NCBI GenBank assembly: GCA_944989445.1
Contig: CALYLW010001368.1
Location: forward strand, 176,557-240,556
Direction: 5' to 3'
DNA length: 64,000 nucleotides
DNA from: Ampullaceana balthica
Taxonomy: Eukaryota > Mollusca > Gastropoda > Lymnaeidae
Positions 57,471 through 64,000 of this stretch are shown in pieces (the stretch's first letter is position 1; every line of letters begins with the position of its first letter). The position numbers and the translations under genes were made by a program. Below the pieces are notes generated by a model that saw only the letters and a list, made by a program, of their open reading frames with translations, had not been told where the DNA came from and made no database searches.

Positions 57471-57644
57471 GCTGAATATAAAACAATTTACACGCACTTA
57501 TAGAATGAAGGACTTGTTACCAGACATGTTCAGCCACAGTAGAAATTATATCTTTCACAGCTCTTGCTGACAAAGGTACTGAATTTATTTTTATAGCTTC
57601 TTTCTAACCAAACAATATTTCAGCCACTTTCAAACCTGCTTGTG

Positions 57645-57800
57645 TAACCAATACCTCACCGATAGTGTGTGGTTTAACCAATAACTACCGAAAGAGTGTG
57701 TTTTAACAAATATCTCACCGATAATGTGTGTTTTATCGAAAATCTAACCGATGCGTGTGCTTTAACCAATACCTCAACGATAATGTGTGATTTCTTGTGT
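57645..57800 (-). repeat. Second, shorter tandem repeat in the transposase
   Basis: About four diverged units of roughly 33-37 bp with AACCAATACCTCACCGAT and AATGTGTG. It lies between EVLVK and the next conserved segment of the transposase. Confidence 0.7.
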
Positions 57801-58479
57801 AGAGCAATTAACCAGGCCACTTCAAAAGAAGTTTTTCCTTCTGAACGTTGATCGAATGTTAAGTTGCTTTCCAGTCTTTGCCTTTTTACAGATATTTCGA
57901 AGTTGAAAAAGTATTCCCATGTTTTAGATGGCAGAATCGGTTGTAAAATCATTAAGGTGTTTGAAAGATTCTTGGGTAAGTACTTTCAAACAGAAAACAC
58001 ACTGTGGTTTCATTATTCTTTTGACTTCTATTTGGATAAATCCAAATGTGAGGGAACCCTCATGATATCAAAATTTTTCTACTACTTGATCCCATCTGTA
58101 TTTTTTTTTAATATCAATATACATAAATTGCAATCTCTGTCTCGTCTGTCATGTCTGTCCGTGACGCTATGCGAGGTAACTCCCGATAAAAATAAAATAT
58201 ATAGAAGTAAAAATGTTGCTTTCGAGATTAACAAAATGTGTTTCTCGCCTTAAAATATTCTGACGTGACGTCATTATTTAAGCTTTTATTAATGTGTGAA
58301 GGGAACGAAGTAAAAAGAGCCACGTTTTATTTGATGTGATTAATATTATTATTGTTATTTTGTATTAAATAACCGTTTTTGTGTATGTGTCCATGTCAAT
58401 ATTATGTACGTAATTATACATTTAATTTTTTATATTAATACATAACATTCGTTTTTCGGTTTATGAAATTTACAATTGG

Positions 58480-58719
58480 TTGTCGTTTGGTTGTCAAGTT
58501 TCGATGCGTTTTGAACTACAAAGCCATTATTTATTACTGCAAATGAAATTTGTCAACTTATGCTTCAGTTTAGCCTTTTTTTTTCTTTTATACACTTTGA
58601 GATTGCATATTTGTATGTTTAAAAAAATAACATATTTAAAAATCGGACTCCTTCACACAATAATTGTATTGTTATTTACATGTAGTATTTTAATGCGTCT
58701 TAGACTAATTTGGAATTAA
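58480..58719 (+). other. Small hydrophobic reading frame in the Helitron (second copy)
   Basis: 79 codons, matching 36,212-36,439 until the last 20. The GTG start and high hydrophobicity make it uncertain. Confidence 0.3.
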
Positions 58720-59073
58720 AAATCTTTGCTTTTAATATAGAAATGGAAGGGTTGCTGACTTGACAATATTGAAAACGCTTATTAGAATTCCTAAAACTTG
58801 TATATTAAATATACGATTACCTGATAATACTGTAATATTTTCTTTTATCCACTGATTAACTTTACTTCAAAGGATTTAAGCAAAATAAATAGTTCGTTGT
58901 TATTCATTTTTGTAAATAGTTACAATTTTTTTATTTAATTGTTTTTAATAATAAAAAGGTAATAATGTATGGACCAATGGGCGCATAAACTGACAAGTCA
59001 TAATATATCTTGAAAAGGTGCTGACTTGACACAACAAACACAAAAAATTACAGTACATTATACATAAGCTACG

Positions 59074-59779
59074 TTAATCATTTACAAGAAATGTTGTTTC
59101 ATTAATTTTGAAAATAAATTTTGAAAAGATGTGTCTTAAGTGCAGTCTTGAATGACTTGGTTGTTTGAATACTACGTATGTGTAATGGTAGAGAATTCCA
59201 TTGTTTGGCTGCACAAAAAGCGAACGACCTTTCACCAAATGTTTTAGTGCGTGTCGTAGGAACAGAGAGAACGCGTGTGTCTGCAGAAGATCGTAGCTGG
59301 CGGGTGGGTGAGTAGACCGACAAAAGTTCAGTAAGATACGATGGGCATGAGTCCAAAAAGAAGTTGTGACAGAGAACGGCCAGTTTGTAATCAATACGGG
59401 CTTGTATAGGCAGCCAATGAAGTGAGCGAAGAAATGGAGTAACATGGTCATGTTTTTTTGCCTTGAGCACCAGTCTGGCAGCTGAATTTTGAACTTTCTG
59501 TATTCTTTCAATGCATTGTTTTGGCGCACCTGACAGAAGAGAATTGCAGTAATCCATACTAGCCAGTACAAGAGCACAGGCTAGAGTTTTTGTGGCACTA
59601 ACTGTTAAGTAATGAAGCATTGAGCTGATCTGACGAATGGCAGTGTAGGCAGAGCAACAGATGTGATTGATGAAGTTGTTAATAGACATGTTGTCAGAAA
59701 TAATGTAGCCAAGATTCCTAGTCGATGTTGTGAACAGTATATCCGAACTGGCTACGTGAATTGACTTCGGAAGAGACAA
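59074..59779 (-). pseudogene. 5'-truncated L2/CR1-type LINE, RT C-terminal part
   Basis: An open frame of 225 codons: NLGYIISDNMS, MDYCNSLLSGAPK (about residue 73), VQNSAARLVLK, FLRSLHWLPIQARIDYK and the end SFKTALKTHLFK. These are the thumb and C-terminal motifs of L2/CR1 LINEs. The catalytic palm is missing through 5' truncation. It is the best preserved LINE C-terminus in the window, so the insertion is comparatively young. Confidence 0.82.
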
Positions 59780-60173
59780 AGTACTGCGTGATTTATTGTT
59801 GCAAAATAGAAGTTTATGAGAATTCCTAACACGTGTATATTAATTTGTAAATATGATTAACTGTTGATATTTTAATTTTTTCAGTTATCCTGTGGTAAAC
59901 TTTGCTTATTACGTTTCATGCACACACAAAAAGTTTTCTTTGTTATTTATATCTGTAAAAAAATACATTTTATTTGTTACATGTTTTGGTAATGTTGTGG
60001 TAATAATGTATGGACAAATGGGCGAATAAACTGGCAAGTCATAATCTTCAATCAAACTTAAACTTCTTCAAATCACAGATGTGCTTGATGTGGATCACAT
60101 TACAGACACATAATTTATTTTTAAGGCACTGTGCTGTATTATTGGCGCACTCATAATTGGTGCGAACTATCTA

Positions 60174-60467
60174 ATGCAGCAAGTTAACGTCCGGCTGACT
60201 CCTCAGCAATATTTGTTAATACTTCGAACTTCAAATTTCTTTGCTGTAGTATCACCTTATGCTGTGTGTAATTCACTATGCATTTACTATTATCCTGATT
60301 ATATCATTAGTATTCATGCAAACTTATATAACGCGAAGCCTAAGCTTGGAGGTTTTCTCATAAAACATATATTTGTATATATAATCAAAATATATAATCT
60401 TCTATGCCCGTTCGTAACGCTAGATTTTAGAAAGCGCACCGCTAAAAAAAAGACTGGAAAAAAATAG
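60174..60467 (+). other. Conserved reading frame in the Helitron (second copy)
   Basis: 97 codons, about 80 percent identical in protein to 37,109-37,393 by eye, ending in the same Lys-rich tail. Confidence 0.35.
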
Positions 60468-60680
60468 TGCACAAATTAAAAAAACAGAAAAAACGCTACT
60501 TTCAAACGTCCGCATAAAATTGTTCAATATGGAAAATAGATTTAATTTTTCTCTCTTGGTCTCTACATTTTCTGATTATTTACTATGCGGCTTTCAGGCA
60601 AAAGGAACAATTACAAAAACTGAAATACAATGTATATCCATTTTGAAAACTTCCGTCATTTTTGACGGGTAATACACTAG

Positions 60681-60863
60681 TTATTATTATAATTAGATAC
60701 GAATAATAATTAGAACTATTAAGTTTTTTTGCAATTCTTCAACTTTTCACTGTATTTTTTTTATAAATAAGCAGACCCTAAGTGACCATTGTGGTGCCAC
60801 AGGTTGATGACAGATTTCATATCTAGGGTTTGTTTAAACCTAATTTAGGTTTTATGATATTGA
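60681..60863. other. Unassigned spacer between Helitrons
   Basis: No feature recognised. Confidence 0.5.
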
Positions 60864-61616
60864 CTAGCAACAAAGCCTGTCCACGGACGGTAATAAGTGT
60901 AGGGTGACCTGTGAAGTTCATGGTTGGACATCACGACATTCAAATCAACTGACTCCAAAATGAAAATTAAACGTCACCAGTCGTCGTTTCAACCAGAGGC
61001 TTTATCCAGGGAACCTACCTCCCCCACACCGCGGTCTGTCCAGTGACCCTTACTGCCCCCCACACCGCGGTCTGTCCATGGACCTTACCTCCCCCCACAC
61101 CGCAGTCTATCCAGAAATCCTACCTCACCTCACACAGTGGTATGTCAAGAGAACCTATCTCCCTCACCGTGGTCTGTTCAGAGACCCTACCTCCCGACCA
61201 CTGCGGTTTGTCGAGAGACCTTACCTTCCCTCACACCGTGGTCTGTCCAGAGACCATTCCTTACCACCCCCCCCGCCGCCGTGGTCTGTTCAGAGACCCT
61301 ACCTCCCCACCAATGCGGTTTGTCGAGAGAACCTCCGTCTCGACCTGTCATACATGTGAATCACGTCAAAAATAATAAAAATTATAGTTTTAATAAATAA
61401 ACAATAAAAATCACAGTTTTTTACTATAAATCCCAACATGCACCGTTCAAAATAAAGTCTTGGGGAAATACTGCTCCAAAAGTAACTCGTTTTGAACACT
61501 CGCGTAAATTTGTTCAATATGGAAATGAGATTTAATTTTTATCCGCTAGAGTAGTAGTTTGAGGGACCAATCGGCTATCGAGGCCCGCACAGACAACTGC
61601 CTTTTATTATTATAGA
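60864..61616 (-). mobile_element. Non-autonomous Helitron with minisatellite (inverted copy)
   Basis: CTAGCAACAAAGCC at 60,864, with the GTCC-AC-GGAC hairpin just inside, is the 3' end; the 5' end TCTATAATAATAAAAGG is at 61,616. Same family as 32,857-33,573. Confidence 0.75.
61015..61335 (-). repeat. GC-rich minisatellite inside the Helitron
   Basis: About nine units with the core GGTCTGTCCAGAGACC and CCCCACACCG spacers, the inverse of the array at 33,170-33,440. Confidence 0.85.
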
Positions 61617-61945
61617 TTCATCATCATCAGTCCCGTGACCGTTGCGCTCTTTGGGGGCAACGCATGGACACATCAACAGATAACGATCTCAACATTTGCC
61701 TACTTTGAGCGGCGGCCAATAATTCATGCAATTTCATCCCTGTCCATTCCTTTATGTTGTCCAGCCAGCTTTTCCACTGTCGACCTCTTCGCTGGTCACT
61801 TTCTACAATGCCTTGAAGGATATTGTTTTGTCAGCGTATCATGTCACAGTACATGACCGAACCATGCCATCTTAGGTCTCTTAATTTTTGTTATAATGGT
61901 TTCTTGATGACCCGCATTAGAGTTAAAAGTGTCCCAGACATATTG
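61617..61945 (-). pseudogene. RTE 3' end, cut by an LTR element
   Basis: The inverse matches 44,870-45,120 of the second RTE: the TCATCATCATCAGTCCCGTGACC tail, the WRPPLK-type region and AAGCTGGCTGGACAACAT. It stops exactly where the LTR begins, so the LTR element inserted into it; the rest lies beyond the window. Confidence 0.75.
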
Positions 61946-62228
61946 CCACGTATGAATCACGAGTGTATCGCGTGCTGTATGACGGAGAGGTCGCGTGAGT
62001 GAAAGCGCGGGAAGAAAGAGTCGTTCCCATTGGCTAAGAAGGTTTGGGAATCAGTTATCAGTGATAGTTGGCTGGTGTCAAGATGGCAGATGTGTGCCTG
62101 AGTATTCCACGTTGTATAACCTCAAATTATATTTCTTGTACAAAGTATAAATATTAAAGGGGTTTTATTGAAACCAATTCTTCAGATGATTATTGTGTAC
62201 AAGATTATGTATTGAGAGAACGCCTACA
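61946..62228 (+). repeat. 5' LTR of a Gypsy-like element
   Basis: It starts TGCCACGTATGAATCACGAG and ends GAACGCCTACA, borders supported by the related solo LTR at 45.8 kb. ATATTAAAGG near 62,152 may be the polyadenylation signal. The 3' LTR is outside the window. Confidence 0.65.
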
Positions 62229-62259
62229 AGAGTTACATATAAAAGTAAATCATTGACAT

Positions 62260-62267
62260 TGGTGTCA
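62260..62267 (+). promoter_or_regulatory. Possible tRNA primer-binding site
   Basis: TGGTGTCA followed by AGAAG resembles the complement of the 3' end of tRNA-Leu. It lies 31 bases after the LTR end, further than usual. Confidence 0.4.
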
Positions 62268-63078
62268 AGAAGAAAAACGAAATTTGATAAAGGAGGTTTC
62301 GTGGAAGTTACAAGTATATAAATAAGTATTGTGTATTTCAAAATGGAAAGTATTCATTTAAAGTTGAAATATTGTGAGCCATTATTATTTGTGAATATTC
62401 AAGTTCGTAAGAAGCTGTGAATAAACTTTTGTGGTTCAATGAAATATTTGATACAGGAATATTTCAAGATGGCGGCTTAAACGCACGTTACCACTGCGTG
62501 CGCTGTATAAAACTAGGTCACCTAGTTGGTTCTAACCCTACAGTCGACAGTGTACACAAGCCTACTGACTGTTACACGCAGGGAACTACGTCAACAAGCT
62601 CACTGGTGTGGTTGATTCCAGGAAACATTTGTAAACATAACCTTGAACTTGAGAAGCTATGGACTATTAACAACTGTGTCAGTGTGAATTATAAATCAAG
62701 GAACGGAATTGTTATTCTTTCATTGTTTGAAAAGTGTGATAATTCCAATTTTGGATTAATGGAATGAACTAAATTGTTTAAAAACTACTCAAAAATTGAA
62801 AATTTAATATGTGACTTATTTCATAGTAAAAACTTGGGACCATCAGATGTGTTTTGTCAATCTGAGGGAGCGTATATATAAAGTAAACTAATGATCCCGT
62901 GGGAGGATTCTTTGTTGTCTCATCTTGTCAAAACTAAATTTCATGGTTTAGATGTGTCACTTATTTGGACTAAACATTTTGAAATCAAGATTTGTTCATT
63001 TGGAGAATTTATACCTTAAAAAAAATACCTACATTCCTTACCGAATTGCTTGACTAATATCATTCCAAATAACAAAAC
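62268..63078 (+). other. Leader region of the Gypsy-like element
   Basis: An open frame at 62,417-62,767 (116 codons) has no recognised motif. The rest is untranslated leader. Confidence 0.4.
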
Positions 63079-64000
63079 ATGGATTACTACAAAGAATTCA
63101 CTGCCATAGCTAAAGAAATCGGACTAAGTGGAAAAGAAATGAAAGATTTTATTGAAGAGAAATTCAAAATTGCTGAAGAAAAAGAGAAGCTAAGAAAGGC
63201 TGAAGAAAAATAGATGCAAAAAATTGCTGAAGAAAAAGAGCAGCTAAGAATAGCTTAAGAAAAAGAAAATCAAAGAATTGCTGAAGAAAAAGAGAAGCTA
63301 AAAATAGCATAGAAGAAGAGATTCGAAAAATAGCTAAAGAAGAAGAGAGGCAAAGACAAATAATTGAAAGAAAAGAAAGAGCTGCAAGAAGAGAACTTGA
63401 ACAAATTAAAAATGAAAACTTAAAATTACAAATTGAGCTAGAGAGTAGAGGCCACAATCCTGGTAATGACACAAATAGAAATTCAGCACCGAAGGACACT
63501 ATCAAAGTTAGAAAATATGATAGCCAGAAAGAAAAAATGGATGTTTATCTGGATTATTTTGAATCCATAATGGACATGAAAGGTTATGATGAAGAAGATT
63601 GGCCAGCACAATTGATGACTAAACTAACTGGAGAAGCATTTGAAGCTTACAACAGTATAGCCAAATAAGACAAAAGCATATATAAAAATGTTAAAAAGGC
63701 ACATCTATGTCATTTCGGAAAGTCAGAAAATGATTATAGAAAAGAATTTCATGAAATGAGAATCCAGATGGACAAAGATTCACAGATCATAGTGCATGAA
63801 GCACAAGTTAAATTAACAAAATGGCTGGAACTTACAGCAATAGATACGAGCAATCCAAAGGTCATACTAGACATGGTGTTAATTGACAAGTTTTTAGAAA
63901 ATGCAACACCAACTCTATTCACATATTTAACTGATAAGAAAGTTCTTACTCAAGCAGAGCTAACAAATGCATTACGCACATTCAAAGACTCTCATCCAAA
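63079..64000 (+). pseudogene. Gypsy-like gag, degraded (partial at window end)
   Basis: ATG at 63,079. The N-terminal part is a repeated coiled-coil (IAEEKEKLR-type units) with in-frame stops at 63,211 and 63,256 and a frameshift after about 63,300. Then MDVYLDYFESIMDMKGY, LMTKLTGEAFEAY and KFLENATPTLFTYL match the capsid-like region of Gypsy gag proteins (SCAN-related fold). A further stop falls at about 63,666. Pol lies outside the window. Confidence 0.72.

Larger units (their letters stand above)
54958..58060 (-). mobile_element. hAT element with expanded transposase
   Basis: CAGGGTCGGCGAACCTTTTTGG at 54,958 is a typical hAT terminus of the CAGGGGTCGGCAA type. The transposase pseudogene reads on the minus strand. 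The other terminus was not found; a Helitron starts at 58,114. Confidence 0.65.
55430..58060 (-). pseudogene. hAT transposase pseudogene (GTF2IRD2/ZBED/FAM200-like)
   Basis: On the minus strand: a finger-like PQCVFCLKVL (about 58,000), YFFNFEISVKRQRLES and EVAWLIALHKKSH (57,910-57,800), then FYIQLDETT (57,480) leading into a 36-bp repeat array, then QLMVYVRDRG and EEMLFC (56,580-56,510). A one-base frameshift follows and the protein continues as GINVFNKAIEYLEKF, SVDGAPAML and VVNHCMIHRKAL (56,480-56,300). Later parts resemble TQVRWLSRGNVL and the C-terminal region in broken form. The order matches hAT transposases that gave rise to vertebrate GTF2IRD2 and ZBED-like genes. Confidence 0.75.
58114..60680 (+). 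mobile_element. Helitron family copy interrupted by a LINE
   Basis: The 5' end is TCAATATACATAAATTGC and the 3' end TTTGACGGGTAATACACTAG before T, with the CGTCA/TGACG hairpin at 60,655-60,667. It carries open versions of both small reading frames. A LINE sits at about 59,030-59,812 between parts that are contiguous in the other copies. Confidence 0.75.

Noticed and set aside
56594..57475. A 293-codon plus-strand protein and a 388-codon minus-strand protein over the 36-bp array
   Set aside because: A 36-bp period keeps every frame open. Only the minus frame continuing into LDETT and QLMVYV fits the transposase.
62417..62767. Independent 116-codon gene
   Set aside because: It sits between the LTR and gag, in the element's leader, with no family match.

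Overview
The window is eukaryotic (animal) DNA, AT-rich and packed with transposable elements. No rRNA, operon or prokaryotic signal is visible. The mix of RTE, CR1/L2-type and other EN-RT LINEs, BED-finger hAT elements, Helitrons with internal tandem repeats (like the bivalve 'pearl' elements) and Gypsy elements fits a mollusc or another lophotrochozoan. That placement is inference, because no host gene was recognised by name.

The most important content is a host-like gene on the minus strand, reconstructed from splice sites, reading frame and internal repetition. A three-exon cassette recurs four times between 54,750 and 13,959, followed by the first exon of a fifth copy at 13,670-13,637. 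The cassette consists of C (28 or 34 nt), A (86-104 nt) and B (135 or 138 nt). All 13 exons have AG/GT boundaries, the same phases (0, 1, 0) and open frames, and they differ in length only by multiples of three. Each cassette adds about 84-90 residues of a charged, probably helical repeat that I cannot assign to a family. The introns have been invaded to very different degrees: cassette 1 spans about 2 kb, whereas the C2-A2 intron is about 16.5 kb of transposons.

Layout: 1-1,631, end of a Gypsy-like pol and a probable LTR. 1,655-9,456, hAT copies, Helitron remnants and (TA)n tracts. 9,526-13,620, a nearly intact LINE. 13,637-15,144, exons C5, B4, A4, C4. 15,272-16,018, hAT. 16,332-23,216, a minus-strand LINE broken by a plus-strand RTE, both with target-site duplications. 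23,272-27,335, exons B3, A3, C3 with a CR1-type LINE. 27,481-35,043, Helitrons, a solo LTR, palindromes, a minisatellite and a long-TIR element. 35,323-35,745, exons B2, A2. 35,851-51,850, Helitrons, RTE, LINE fragments and MITEs. 52,295-54,750, exons C2, B1, A1, C1. 54,958-58,060, a hAT transposase pseudogene with a 36-bp minisatellite in its catalytic region. 58,114-61,945, Helitrons and LINE pieces. 61,946-64,000, the 5' LTR and degraded gag of a second Gypsy-like element.

The nested insertions give a relative order: the cassette gene is oldest, then Helitrons and LINEs, then LTR and RTE insertions within those. Almost all mobile-element genes are broken. The least damaged is the LINE at 9.5-13.6 kb, with one frameshift and an altered catalytic RT motif.
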